A stretch of 64,000 bases of DNA from Chitinophagaceae bacterium 26-R-25 (GTDB lineage: Bacteria; Bacteroidota; Bacteroidia; Chitinophagales; Chitinophagaceae). Below the pieces are notes generated by a model. It made no database searches. It worked only from the letters and a program-made list of their open reading frames with translations, and was not told where the DNA came from. The stretch spans positions 1,798,001 through 1,862,000 of the forward strand of contig JARWSJ010000001.1 in the NCBI GenBank assembly GCA_029906195.1, read 5' to 3'. Each line of letters opens with the position of its first letter. Within the stretch, counting starts at the first letter, position 1. Position numbers and translations under genes: made by a program. Of this stretch, positions 26,300-34,830 are shown piece by piece.

Positions 26300-27604
26300 A
26301 TGAAAAATAAATTGACGTTCCGCAGGGTAATTCATCTGGTACATTTATGGGTAGGCATTCCGTGCGCCCTGTTTCTTTTCTTTATCTGTGTTTCCGGAAC
26401 AGTATATGTTTTCAATAAAGAAATCACACAGTGGTTTGATCGTGATCTGTATACGATTAAAACGACAGAAGGCGCAGCGAAATTAACACCTGATCAGTTA
26501 AAAGTATTGGTAGAAAATGAAAAGAAAGGAATGATCACTGCGGCCATCCAAATTCCGCAAAGTAGTACTGAAGCCTGGATTTTTTCAATGCGTGCCAAAG
26601 AAGACAAGAAGGACAAGCCAGCAACTGATATGAAAGAGATTCAATCTGCACCACCAAAAGCAGAAGGCAGAAACGGTAAGGACGAAAAGGCCGGACCTCA
26701 AAGAAAAAAGAATGAAAGGATTCAGATGAAAAACTTCTACGTGAATCCTTATTCAGGAAAAGTGTTGGGAGATGCGCAAACTCCTGCGGCAAAATTCTTC
26801 CTTTTCGTAATGCAGTTTCACAGATGGCTGCTGATAGACAACCACGACATAGGCGCTGCCATTACAGGCACTGCGGCTATTTTGATGATCCTTTTGCAGA
26901 TAACCGGAATGATGTTATGGTTCCCTGCTAAAATAAAAAGCTGGAAGAAAAAGCATTTATGGAAACAAGGCTTTGTAGTGAAACGCAATGCATCAGGTAA
27001 GCGTTTCAATTTTGATCTGCACAAAGCGATTGGCTTTTACACGTTTCTTTTTATCATCATCATGGCCATCACCGGCCCGGTCATGGGCTTTGACTGGTAC
27101 AAAGCCGGCTTCTCAAAAGCGCTGGGCGTTAAACCCATGAAGAAGGGACAGGAGAATGAAATGAAGTCTGCAGCAAATACGGACAGCCTGCCTCCCATTA
27201 CCATTGCAACAGCTTTGGCAAAATCAAATGAAGCGCTTACCGGTGATTTTACAACAAAAATTTCGTTGCCGAAAGACAGTGACGGCATAATTACGGTGCA
27301 GAAAAATAAAGAAGGTTTCTTCGCCTCTCCCGCCGCCGATCGATTGATGATTGATCAATACACGGCACAAGTGATGAAGGTGGAACGCTTTGCAGAAAAA
27401 ACAACGGGACAGAAAATTGTCACACTCGCAAAAGCAATTCATACGGGTGAAATTTTCGGCACGTTTTCCAAAATATTTTATTTCATCGCCTGCCTGTTTG
27501 CAACCAGCTTGCCTATAACCGGAGTTATCATTTGGTGGGGACGCAGGAATAAAACGGCGAAGAAGAATGTTGTAGTTGAAGAAGACGACCTTGTTGCGGT
27601 TTAA
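26300..27604 (+). CDS. PepSY-associated membrane protein (siderophore-linked reductase type)
   Basis: The 434-residue protein has four predicted TM helices: residues about 15-40 (after HLVHLWVG), 175-205, 240-265 and 375-400. PepSY-like periplasmic regions lie between them, and conserved His occur in the helices (HLVHLW, QFHRWLLIDNHD, FDLHKAIGFYT). This fits PepSY_TM proteins encoded next to siderophore receptors and thought to reduce or release iron in the periplasm. A Lys/Glu-rich low-complexity insert lies near residues 100-145 (EDKKDKPATD, DEKAGPQRKKNER). I use ATG 26300 instead of an upstream TTG because MKNKLTFRRV is the usual N-terminus. The gap to the receptor holds a family E cassette. 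Confidence 0.88.
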   Translation: MKNKLTFRRVIHLVHLWVGIPCALFLFFICVSGTVYVFNKEITQWFDRDLYTIKTTEGAAKLTPDQLKVLVENEKKGMITAAIQIPQSSTEAWIFSMRAKEDKKDKPATDMKEIQSAPPKAEGRNGKDEKAGPQRKKNERIQMKNFYVNPYSGKVLGDAQTPAAKFFLFVMQFHRWLLIDNHDIGAAITGTAAILMILLQITGMMLWFPAKIKSWKKKHLWKQGFVVKRNASGKRFNFDLHKAIGFYTFLFIIIMAITGPVMGFDWYKAGFSKALGVKPMKKGQENEMKSAANTDSLPPITIATALAKSNEALTGDFTTKISLPKDSDGIITVQKNKEGFFASPAADRLMIDQYTAQVMKVERFAEKTTGQKIVTLAKAIHTGEIFGTFSKIFYFIACLFATSLPITGVIIWWGRRNKTAKKNVVVEEDDLVAV

Positions 27605-27654
27605 TTACTGGCCGTTATTTCAATTATTTCGTAACAAATTAAAGTCCCGAATAC

Positions 27655-27753
27655 TTACCACTAAGGCACTAAGGGCACTAAGATTCACTAAGGGCATTCT
27701 ATAGTTTAGGCTTTTCTTAGTGGGGCTTAGTGCCCTTAGTGTCTTAGTGGTAA
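27655..27753. repeat. Family C cassette
   Basis: TTACCACTAAGGCACTAAGG... (27655-27692) faces ...CTTAGTGTCTTAGTGGTAA (27716-27753). The loop is only 23 bp. The rest of the gap 27605-27888 shows nothing recognisable. Confidence 0.88.
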
Positions 27754-27888
27754 ATCACGGTGTAGCACAGAAACCACGCCCATTCATCGTTTCGCACACA
27801 TCATTCGTCATTTCTCCGCGCTCTTCTGCACGTAAACTACCTGCATTTCTAACAATTTATTCATTACTACGATTTTACAATTAGCTAA

Positions 27889-30291
27889 ATGAGTAGTAAT
27901 ATTGAATGGTATTTAGAGGTAGAAACTTTATCCCACGTGTTGATTATGAGAAAATTGAGTCTGTTATTTTACACATTGGTTGTGCTTTTCTGTGGTACCG
28001 CGATCTACTTTATAGCGCAATTCGGAGCCAAACTTCAAAAAGCAGGCTTGAACCATGCTCATAAACCCGTGTCAGGAAACAGCTTTGCGTTATTTACAGA
28101 TTCCCTTCATCATAGCCTTACACATCCTTCCGCAATATTGCTTTTGCAGATCATCACGATCGTAGTCGTTGCACGCGCATTCGGATTCATTTTTAATAAG
28201 ATCGGACAACCTGCCGTAATCGGAGAAATCATAGCCGGTATTGTGTTAGGGCCATCAGTGTTGGGAATGTTCTTCCCCGGCATTTCAGGTTTTCTATTCC
28301 CTGCTGCCTCCTTGGGCAATCTTAATTTTCTCAGCCAGATAGGTTTGATGCTCTTCATGTTCGTAATTGGAATGGAGCTGGATGTAAACCATATCCGCAA
28401 ACAGGCTAAGGACGCTGTGGTGATTAGCCATGCAAGCATTATTATTCCTTATACATTAGGTATGGGACTGGCTTGTGCATTGTATACACAATTTGCACCC
28501 ACTAATATTTCTTTCTTATCCTTTGCATTGTTCCTCGGCATTGCCATGAGCATAACGGCGTTTCCAGTGCTGGCGCGCATCATACAAGAGCGTGGTTTGA
28601 CCAAAACAAAACTTGGTTCAATGGCCCTCACCTGTGCTGCAGCGGACGACGTAACTGCGTGGTGCATTCTTGCAGCGGTTATCGCCATTGTAAAGGCTGG
28701 CACATTCGTAACAGCGCTATACACCATCGCATTGGCAATAGGTTATGTACTTTTTATGCTGATGGTTTTAAAACCGTTTTTAAACAGATTGGGCAGCATT
28801 TATGCAGGTCGCGAAATGGTGAGCAAAGCTGTGATGGCATTTGTATTTATGATCCTGCTCGCTTCTGCATATGCAACAGAAGTGATTGGCATCCACGCAT
28901 TGTTCGGCGCCTTTCTTGCCGGGGTGATCATGCCTGATAATTTTAATTTCAGAAAAATTGTTACTGATAAAGTGGAAGACATCAGCATTGTGCTCCTGCT
29001 TCCCTTGTTCTTTGTATTAACGGGTCTGCGTACGCAAATTGGGTTGCTGAATACAGCTGAATTATGGCTGATCTGCGGTGGTATAACCCTTGTGGCGGTT
29101 GTTGGTAAATTCGGTGGAAGTGCGTTTGCGGCACGCATAATGGGACAAAGTTGGCGCGATAGTTTTGCCATCGGCGCGTTGATGAACACACGCGGACTGA
29201 TGGAGCTTGTGGTGCTGAACATCGGTTACGACCTTGGTATTCTTTCTCCGCAGGTATTTGCCATGATGGTGCTCATGGCTATTATCACAACGTTTATGAC
29301 CGGCCCTGCGCTTGATCTTATCAACAGGTCCGATAGAAGAAGAGCAAAAGCTGCAACTGCTGTTGTGCCGGACAATCATCATGCTTTCAAAATATTGCTT
29401 TCTTTCGATGCCGCAGAAAGCGGTAGAAAACTATTACAACTTACAGCCCAGCTAACGGGGAAAAGGCAGTTGAACAACCAGATTACAGCGATCAATCTCA
29501 CCTACAATCCGGACATCACCACAGCGCAAATCGATGAATTTGAAAAAGAGAGCTTTTCGCACATACGCGATGAAGCGAAGAAAATGAAAGTCCAGCTCGA
29601 CACACGTTACCAACCAGTGATCGATGTGCGCAAAGAGATTATCAAAATCACGGAAGACGAACACTACGATTTCATGTTGGTGGATGCCGGCAAATCATTG
29701 TTGAAAGGCACATTCCTTGGCAATTTATTTCACGCAACAAAAGTTTTATATCCTGAAAATTTGTTAAAGACGATTACCGGGGACAAAAAACTGATGCCGC
29801 AATTACTGCCAACAAATGACATGATTGATCAGAAAGCTGCCATGTTTATCGAGGAAGCAAAATGCAGCATTGGCGTTTTCATTGACAAAGACTATCACAG
29901 CTCGAAAGATATTTTCATGCCGATCTTTCATCCTTCTGATGAATCGTTGTTGAGGTATGCGAGGAAGTTTATTCAGAACAACGAATCAAAACTGGTTGTG
30001 CTGGATGCGTTGAGCAATGTACACCAAAACGAGCGCTGGGACGGTGAAGTAGCAGAAATACGAAATGAGTACCCTGCGTCTATTGAACTGGCCTCCGACA
30101 GAACCATCAACAAATCGCTACTGTCAAAATTCAGCCTCATGCTCATCAGTTACGACAGCTGGAACACGCTTGTTGCCAGCAAAAGCGTTTGGCTGGAACA
30201 TATACCGAGTGTGCTGATTGTAAAACATGTGGCTGCTGCGGAGCCTGTGGAGGTGAGTGTAGAAACGGTTGGCAATATGCTGACTGTTTAG
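27889..30291 (+). CDS. KefB-like (CPA2) cation:proton antiporter with Usp-like C-terminal domain
   Basis: The 800-residue protein has an N-terminal hydrophobic segment (residues 20-45) and a CPA2 Na+/H+-exchanger core of about 12 helices (about 85-485), with GQPAVIGEIIAGIVLGPSVL, GMELD, AADDVTAWCILA and NTRGLMELVVLNIG. The last roughly 290 residues form a soluble region with two weak universal-stress-like repeats (HHAFKILLSFDAAESGRKL; ASVWLEHIPSVLIV-like end). There is no TrkA-N/RCK nucleotide domain as in KefB/KefC, so gating must differ. ATG at 27946 (MRKLSLLF) is an alternative start. Likely role: K+ or Na+ efflux in pH or osmotic control; ion unknown. Confidence 0.9.
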   Translation: MSSNIEWYLEVETLSHVLIMRKLSLLFYTLVVLFCGTAIYFIAQFGAKLQKAGLNHAHKPVSGNSFALFTDSLHHSLTHPSAILLLQIITIVVVARAFGFIFNKIGQPAVIGEIIAGIVLGPSVLGMFFPGISGFLFPAASLGNLNFLSQIGLMLFMFVIGMELDVNHIRKQAKDAVVISHASIIIPYTLGMGLACALYTQFAPTNISFLSFALFLGIAMSITAFPVLARIIQERGLTKTKLGSMALTCAAADDVTAWCILAAVIAIVKAGTFVTALYTIALAIGYVLFMLMVLKPFLNRLGSIYAGREMVSKAVMAFVFMILLASAYATEVIGIHALFGAFLAGVIMPDNFNFRKIVTDKVEDISIVLLLPLFFVLTGLRTQIGLLNTAELWLICGGITLVAVVGKFGGSAFAARIMGQSWRDSFAIGALMNTRGLMELVVLNIGYDLGILSPQVFAMMVLMAIITTFMTGPALDLINRSDRRRAKAATAVVPDNHHAFKILLSFDAAESGRKLLQLTAQLTGKRQLNNQITAINLTYNPDITTAQIDEFEKESFSHIRDEAKKMKVQLDTRYQPVIDVRKEIIKITEDEHYDFMLVDAGKSLLKGTFLGNLFHATKVLYPENLLKTITGDKKLMPQLLPTNDMIDQKAAMFIEEAKCSIGVFIDKDYHSSKDIFMPIFHPSDESLLRYARKFIQNNESKLVVLDALSNVHQNERWDGEVAEIRNEYPASIELASDRTINKSLLSKFSLMLISYDSWNTLVASKSVWLEHIPSVLIVKHVAAAEPVEVSVETVGNMLTV

Positions 30292-30294
30292 CCG

Positions 30295-30502
30295 CAATTA
30301 AGAATTAGGAATTAAGAATTAAGAATTCGTTAGGTCAACGTTTCGTCATTGGAGACGACCTTGCTTCACTAGCAGTAAATAATAAGGCTTCGATAAGCTC
30401 AACCCGAGCTCATCGAAGCCTTTCACATTACAGGAATTACACCATTCTTCTACATGTTACACAGAAACAATTCTTAATTCCTAATTTCTAATTCCTAATT
30501 CC
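30295..30502. repeat. Family A cassette with conserved interior
   Basis: Arms of AATTAAG/AATTAGG units (30299-30328; 30468-30502) enclose TTAGGTCAACGTTTC (30330-30344), a hairpin AAGGCTTCGATAAGC.../...CATCGAAGCCTTT, and TGTTACACAGAAACAATTC. The same interior order occurs at 40132 and 43180. It spans the gap between two convergent stops. Confidence 0.9.
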
Positions 30503-30505
30503 TTT

Positions 30506-31669
30506 CTACCTTCTCGGCACTACATTATTCACCACATCTTCCCTCGTAATCGTTTTGCCGGAAAGAATAACCAGGCGTTCTACAACGTTTCTAAGTTCGC
30601 GGATGTTACCGCTCCAGTTGTAGTTTTTCAGTTCGTCAAGCGCTTCCTTTTCAATGGCTTTTTTGGCGATGCCATAGTCTGCACAGATGTCTTCGAGGAA
30701 TTTATCAGTTAAAAGAGGAACATCATCACGTCTTTCGTTTAGTGACGGAACGTGAATGAGGATCACACTCAGGCGATGGTATAAATCGAGACGAAAATTT
30801 TTCTCCTCTACTTCTTTTAGCAAATCCTTGTTAGTTGCTGCAATCACACGCACATCCACGGAGATTTCTTTATCACCGCCGACACGGGTAATTTTTGCTT
30901 CCTGCAATGCGCGCAACACTTTTGCCTGCGCACTCAGGCTCATATCCCCTATTTCATCCAGGAAAAGCGTACCACCCTGCGCTTGCTCAAATTTGCCTAT
31001 ACGTTGTTTGATCGCCGAGGTAAATGAACCCTTTTCGTGCCCAAACAATTCACTTTCAATTAACTCTCCGGGAATGGCCGCACAGTTTACTTCAACCAAT
31101 GGTCCGGAAGCGCGGTTGCTTTTTTCATGCAGCCACCTTGCCACGAGTTCTTTACCCACACCGTTTTCGCCGGTGATAAGTACGCGAGCCTCCGTTGGTG
31201 CCACTTTATCAATAGTGTCTTTGATACGCTGTATAGGCGCTGCGTCTCCAATGATCTCCTGTACCTTGCTCACCTTACGTTTCAGCACTTTGGTTTCAGT
31301 AACAAGAGAAGTTTTATCCATTGCATTGCGGATAGTGATCAGGAGCCTGTTAAGATCAGGCGGCTTGGATATGTAGTCAAACGCGCCTTTCTTTACGGCT
31401 TCAACTGCGGTTTCGATATTGCCGTGGCCCGAGATCATTATGATAGGAACATCCGTATTTATTTCCCTTGCTTTTTCGAGGAACTCGATGCCATCGATCT
31501 TCGGCATTTTAATATCGCAAAGAACGACGTCGAAGGGCTTTTCCTTGAATTTCTTCAGGCCCTCTTCCCCGTCCATTGCTTCTTCAATCTTATATCCTTC
31601 GTAAGAGAGAATTTCGCCTAAGGTTTTCCGTATGGCCTTTTCATCATCTATGATCAAAATATTCGACAT
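30506..31669 (-). CDS. NtrC-type response regulator lacking a DNA-binding domain
   Basis: The 387-residue protein has a receiver domain (1-120; phospho-acceptor Asp52 in VVLCDIKMP) and a sigma-54-type AAA+ domain (about 138-375) with Walker A GENGVGKE (167-174), Walker B GGTLFLDEIGD and RLDLYHRL. The sigma-54-contacting GAFTGA loop reads GSFTSA (214-219), and the chain ends at VVPRR with no Fis helix-turn-helix. It is therefore about 70-80 residues shorter than typical NtrC. It may act on RNA polymerase from solution or no longer need sigma-54. No sensor kinase is adjacent. A promoter lies at 31710-31738, with a leader of roughly 30 nt. Confidence 0.92.
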   Translation of the reverse strand: MSNILIIDDEKAIRKTLGEILSYEGYKIEEAMDGEEGLKKFKEKPFDVVLCDIKMPKIDGIEFLEKAREINTDVPIIMISGHGNIETAVEAVKKGAFDYISKPPDLNRLLITIRNAMDKTSLVTETKVLKRKVSKVQEIIGDAAPIQRIKDTIDKVAPTEARVLITGENGVGKELVARWLHEKSNRASGPLVEVNCAAIPGELIESELFGHEKGSFTSAIKQRIGKFEQAQGGTLFLDEIGDMSLSAQAKVLRALQEAKITRVGGDKEISVDVRVIAATNKDLLKEVEEKNFRLDLYHRLSVILIHVPSLNERRDDVPLLTDKFLEDICADYGIAKKAIEKEALDELKNYNWSGNIRELRNVVERLVILSGKTITREDVVNNVVPRR

Positions 31670-31709
31670 AGGCTTCGTTTTGTTTCTTTTTTATTAATGC
31701 TAATGGTTT

Positions 31710-31738
31710 CAAAATTAAGGCAGAAGGCTCTAAGGCAA
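31710..31738 (-). promoter_or_regulatory. Promoter of the response regulator gene
   Basis: On the minus strand, TTG (31736-31738), 18 bp, TAATTTTG (31710-31717), matching TTG-N18-TAnnTTTG. The start codon is 41 bp downstream of the -7 box. Confidence 0.6.
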
Positions 31739-31815
31739 TTACTTTGCCAGTTTTTTACCCATTTCCGGTGAAAACGGCATCGTAATATTACTATTAAAAT
31801 AGGGTAAAACTCTTA

Positions 31816-31846
31816 TTGCAAGCTCAAAATGTTATGAGTAAGTTTG
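31816..31846 (+). promoter_or_regulatory. Promoter of the 50-residue membrane peptide gene
   Basis: TTG (31816-31818), 20 bp, TAAGTTTG (31839-31846). The predicted start, about 31852, gives a leader of roughly 38 nt and a transcript of about 255 nt ending at the terminator 32077-32108. Confidence 0.6.
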
Positions 31847-31889
31847 AATTGTTCTTTTTATCCATTTTAACATCCAAAAAACAATACCT

Positions 31890-32042
31890 ATGACAACAAT
31901 TACATTGCGTCCACAAAATGATTACAAAGTAATTCCAGCATGGAAACTTGTTTCGAAATTAGTAATGCTGGCATCTGTATTAATGGCTTTCAGTTACTGT
32001 GTTCTGTTATCCGCACACGGTGTCGCTAATCTGGTTCATTAA
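31890..32042 (+). CDS. Small single-span membrane peptide (50 aa), unknown function
   Basis: ATG 31890 to TAA 32040-32042 encodes 50 residues. The first half is polar (MTTITLRPQNDYKVIPAWK); residues about 24-43 are a hydrophobic helix (LVMLASVLMAFSYCVLLSA), followed by HGVANLVH. The gene has its own promoter and an intrinsic terminator 35 bp after the stop, so it looks like an independent mini-operon rather than chance. It is divergent from the response regulator gene, with promoters about 80 bp apart. I do not recognise the family; a regulatory or membrane-complex accessory peptide is possible. Confidence 0.7.
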   Translation: MTTITLRPQNDYKVIPAWKLVSKLVMLASVLMAFSYCVLLSAHGVANLVH

Positions 32043-32076
32043 CCATAACTCAAATAAGGTATATTCTTTTAACTAA

Positions 32077-32108
32077 AGTCGCAGCAAAAAAAGCTGTGGC
32101 TTTTTTTT
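32077..32108 (+). terminator. Intrinsic terminator of the small peptide gene
   Basis: AGTCGCAGC / GCTGTGGCT form a 9-bp stem with a 7-A loop and are followed by TTTTTTT. Two G-U wobbles pair only in the plus-strand RNA, which fixes the direction. Confidence 0.85.
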
Positions 32109-32110
32109 AT

Positions 32111-32208
32111 GAATAACTGAATAATTGAATAACTGAGTGGCCGAAAGTTGTAAAGCAAGATCGACCTTCAAACATTCAGTTATTCAGTTAATCAGTTATT
32201 CAGTTATT
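32111..32208. repeat. Family D cassette
   Basis: The left arm 32111-32140 (GAATAACTGAATAATTGAAT...) faces the right arm 32173-32208 (TTATTCAG units). The stop codon of the minus-strand lipoprotein (32204-32206) lies inside the right arm. Confidence 0.88.
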
Positions 32209-32806
32209 GTCTTCTGATCTTCCCCTCCTTCGTCACCTCAAACACCGTTGTATCCACTGACAATTTCATTGTATTCTTGATAATATCTGTTTTGTCTTTA
32301 TTCAACTTCCATGTTTTTGTAGAATCGATTACCCTGATTGTCTTATCGGCGTTCACGGTTAAATATTCCACACTTTCATATCCCATGTCAAAACCTGTTT
32401 TTTTATACGGCGCCAGCGAGTCGACTTTGTTTCCCTTTTTATCGTACGAATTGATGTAAGGCACTTGTCCATCTTCACCAAGAGAAGTTTCCATTGTCAC
32501 TACATAATTGTCTGTTTTGTACAAAACGCCGATGGGCTGTGTAGTCCATGCATGTTTGAACTTCTCAAAACCTGCCTTGTCATAATTTTTTGAATATGAT
32601 TTTATAGAGCCGGTAAGGGTTGAAGTCTTAAAAGGTAAAGGAACTGCCGACAACGATGCCACATATTTATCAAAGCCAGGCTGACTGGCACTTTTGGCAG
32701 TGTCTTTATTCTGGTTATTGTGTTTGTTTTTCTTCTTCGAACCAGTGTTCTCTTCGCAACTGGTAATAGCAAGTACGGTAAGTAGCAAAAGGGCAAATCT
32801 TCTCAT
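32204..32806 (-). CDS. Lipoprotein of unknown function
   Basis: The 200-residue protein has a clear lipobox (LAITSC, Cys17), then a Lys/Asn-rich linker (KKKNKHNNQNKD). The mature domain is beta-rich (YVVTMETSLGEDGQVPYINS, NKVDSLAPYKKTGFDMGYES) and ends with a run of short strands, TVFEVTKEGKIRRQ. I do not recognise a family; a beta-propeller-like or beta-barrel lipocalin-like fold is only a guess. It stands alone between a repeat cassette and a divergent MATE gene. Anchoring in the outer or inner membrane is inferred from the lipobox. Confidence 0.8.
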   Translation of the reverse strand: MRRFALLLLTVLAITSCEENTGSKKKNKHNNQNKDTAKSASQPGFDKYVASLSAVPLPFKTSTLTGSIKSYSKNYDKAGFEKFKHAWTTQPIGVLYKTDNYVVTMETSLGEDGQVPYINSYDKKGNKVDSLAPYKKTGFDMGYESVEYLTVNADKTIRVIDSTKTWKLNKDKTDIIKNTMKLSVDTTVFEVTKEGKIRRQ

Positions 32807-32868
32807 AAAATGAATGTAAGGATTTTTGAAGAGCTGCTCTGCAAAAATTGAACCACGGCAGGGAAAAC

Positions 32869-33003
32869 AATTAATAATTAAGAATTAATAATTAAGAGGG
32901 CTACATTCGTTGTCAAATATTACCCTCTGAACTTCGATCGTAAAGCAGCTTGCATTATACATATGATGCAACACTATTAATTCTTAATTATTAATTATTA
33001 ATT
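32869..33003. repeat. Family A cassette (TTAATAA variant)
   Basis: AATTAATAATTAAGAATTAA... (32869-32896) faces ...TTCTTAATTATTAATTATTA (about 32975-33003). The right arm ends just before the MATE gene's ATG at 33010, so it lies in its leader. Confidence 0.85.
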
Positions 33004-33009
33004 TCTTCC

Positions 33010-34413
33010 ATGACGCATAAAGGCTTTATTGCGCGTACTATATCTTTTTTAAAACTCGCTATTGACGGGCCTCCGCAGGACTATACAAAAGGAAACCTTA
33101 GCAAGGCAGTTTTTCTATTGGCTATTCCCATGATTCTTGAAATGACAATGGAATCAGTCTTTGCCATTGTAGATATTTACTTTGTGGGCAAACTCGGTAA
33201 TGGCGCTGTCGCAACTGTTGGATTAACAGAATCAGTTTTAACCATTGTATATTCAGTGGCGATTGGCTTAAGCATGGCCGCAACAGCAACGGTAGCAAGA
33301 CGCGTTGGCGAAAAAGATCTGGAAGCGGCGGCCAAATCAGCTATACAATCAGTTTTGCTGGCATTGGCATTTACCATCGTAGTGAGCATTCTTGGAATAA
33401 TATTCTCGCACAAGATCCTCGCACTTATGGGGGCAGACAACCAGGTGGTTGAAAACGGCGCCATATATACAAGAATCGTTTTTGGCGGCAGCATTTTCGT
33501 GATGTTGCTTTTCCTTATTAACGGTATTTTCCGTGGTGCGGGCGATGCGGCAATGGCCATGAAAAGCTTGTGGCTCGCAAATATCTGCAACATCATTCTT
33601 TGTCCCATGCTGATCAACGGCTGGGGCCCCTTTCCCGAATTGGGTTTGAAAGGTGCTGCCATTGCAACGCTGTGTGGACGCGGCATTGGCGTGGTGTATC
33701 AACTGTATCATTTGTTCAAAGGAAATGGCGTGTTGAAAATATACAAACAGCATTTTGTTCCTGATTTAAAACTGATTAAATCTCTATTCAACATTGCGTG
33801 GACAGGCACGTTGCAGTTCCTCATCGGTTCGGCCAGCTGGATATTCCTGGCAAGAATTGTTTCTGAGTTTGGCAAAGATGTGATGGCCGGCTACCAGGTC
33901 GCGCTACGCATCATCACATTCTTCATTCTTCCCGCGTGGGGATTGAGTAATGCGGCGGCAACATTGGTGGGACAAAATCTCGGCGCCAAGCAGTTTGACC
34001 GAGCTGAAAAAAGTGTTTGGAAAACCGCATTGTACAATGGCATTTTCATGTTGATGGTGACGATACTTTTCTATGCTTTCGGCGCCACCATTGTAAGATT
34101 TCTGAACGACGACCCAATGGCGGAAAAAGTTGCCATTAATGCCATCACCATCGTGAGCACGGGATATATTTTTTATGGTGTTGGTATGGTAATGATCAAC
34201 GCATTCAATGGTGCCGGCGACACGAAAACGCCAACTATCATTAATCTCTTCGGCTTCTGGATGTTCCAGATACCCATTGCTTACCTGATGGCCATCTCCT
34301 GGAAGCTCGGCCCCAAAGGCGTGTTCATGGCGATCCCCATTGCAGAGAGTTTGATGACCGTGATTGCTGTGATTGTGTTTACCAGAGGAAAATGGAAGTT
34401 AGTGAAAGTTTGA
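33010..34413 (+). CDS. MATE family multidrug efflux transporter
   Basis: The 467-residue inner membrane protein has 12 predicted helices in two related halves. MATE signatures: LAIPMILEMTMESVFAIVDI in helix 1, FVGKLGNGAVATVGL, and in the second half ALRIITFFILPAWGLSNAAATLVGQNLGA. Members export cationic drugs or metabolites in exchange for H+ or Na+. ATG 33010 lies directly after the family A arm, leaving almost no room for a separate ribosome site, so translation from a leader made of repeat sequence is likely. No drug-responsive regulator is adjacent. It is followed by a family G cassette 3 bp after the stop. Confidence 0.95.
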   Translation: MTHKGFIARTISFLKLAIDGPPQDYTKGNLSKAVFLLAIPMILEMTMESVFAIVDIYFVGKLGNGAVATVGLTESVLTIVYSVAIGLSMAATATVARRVGEKDLEAAAKSAIQSVLLALAFTIVVSILGIIFSHKILALMGADNQVVENGAIYTRIVFGGSIFVMLLFLINGIFRGAGDAAMAMKSLWLANICNIILCPMLINGWGPFPELGLKGAAIATLCGRGIGVVYQLYHLFKGNGVLKIYKQHFVPDLKLIKSLFNIAWTGTLQFLIGSASWIFLARIVSEFGKDVMAGYQVALRIITFFILPAWGLSNAAATLVGQNLGAKQFDRAEKSVWKTALYNGIFMLMVTILFYAFGATIVRFLNDDPMAEKVAINAITIVSTGYIFYGVGMVMINAFNGAGDTKTPTIINLFGFWMFQIPIAYLMAISWKLGPKGVFMAIPIAESLMTVIAVIVFTRGKWKLVKV

Positions 34414-34416
34414 TTT

Positions 34417-34603
34417 TTTTTAACCGCAAAGAACGCAAAGGTTGCGCAAAGGAAGCAAAGGTTTTAAAACATTGGAGAACGTCAGAAAAGCGGTTGGCTG
34501 TAAAGAGAAAAGAAAATGATTTTTTGAATAAATGAACAGCATTCCCACTTAAAAAAATCCTTCGTTTCCTTTGCGCCCCCTTCGAGCCCTTTGCGGTTAA
34601 AAA
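34417..34603. repeat. Family G cassette (CGCAAAGAACGCAAAGG type)
   Basis: AACCGCAAAGAACGCAAAGG... (34417-34461) faces ...CCCTTTGCGGTTAAAAA (34559-34603). It starts 3 bp after the MATE stop. Its right end is shared with the T-tract of the minus-strand terminator. Confidence 0.88.
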
Positions 34604-34632
34604 ATAAAAAAGCCCTCCGCAAGCGAAAGGCT
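34598..34632 (-). terminator. Strand-specific intrinsic terminator of the mini-ORF unit
   Basis: Minus-strand AGCCTTTCG, loop CTTG, CGGAGGGCT gives a fully paired 9-bp stem only if two G-U wobbles form; the plus strand has two mismatches instead. TTTTTTATTTTTT follows on the minus strand. A second hairpin, CTGACC-3 nt-GGTCAG, lies just before it (34634-34648). Confidence 0.85.
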
Positions 34633-34675
34633 TCTGACCCTAGGTCAGCAGATTATTTTTATGGAGAAAGCCCGG

Positions 34676-34723
34676 TTACGCGATAATAACCGAAGGCGTC
34701 CATGATTTATCTGTAGATTGCAT
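34676..34723 (-). CDS. 15-residue mini-ORF with strong Shine-Dalgarno
   Basis: Minus-strand ATG (34721-34723) to TAA (34676-34678) encodes MQSTDKSWTPSVIIA. It is preceded at 4-nt spacing by GGAGGT (34728-34733) inside AAAAAGGAGGTATTC. Bacteroidota mRNAs seldom use a strong Shine-Dalgarno, so this one is notable. A palindrome lies upstream, and a hairpin and terminator downstream, giving a compact unit of about 150 nt. It could be a leader peptide, a regulatory peptide, or part of a structured small RNA. Homologues are not known to me. The T-D-K-S-W stretch does not look like a biosynthetic attenuator, having only one Trp. Confidence 0.5.
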   Translation of the reverse strand: MQSTDKSWTPSVIIA

Positions 34724-34768
34724 GAATACCTCCTTTTTCTTTGGTGAACAATAAAGTTAAATGAAAAA

Positions 34769-34783
34769 TGTTCAATTTGAACA
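34769..34783. promoter_or_regulatory. Perfect 15-bp palindrome upstream of the mini-ORF
   Basis: TGTTCAA-T-TTGAACA, perfectly symmetric around 34776. It sits 46 bp upstream of the mini-ORF start on the minus strand, with TAACTTTA (one mismatch from the -7 box) between them at about 34753-34760. Operator function is inferred. Confidence 0.5.
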
Positions 34784-34830
34784 GTGTAGAAAATTTATTT
34801 TTGATCTTCACAAACACCTTTTTTAGAGAC

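Noticed and set aside
30756..31376. 206-codon plus-strand frame antisense to the response regulator
   Set aside because: Shadow of the AAA+ coding sequence; Ser/Leu-rich translation with no recognisable family.
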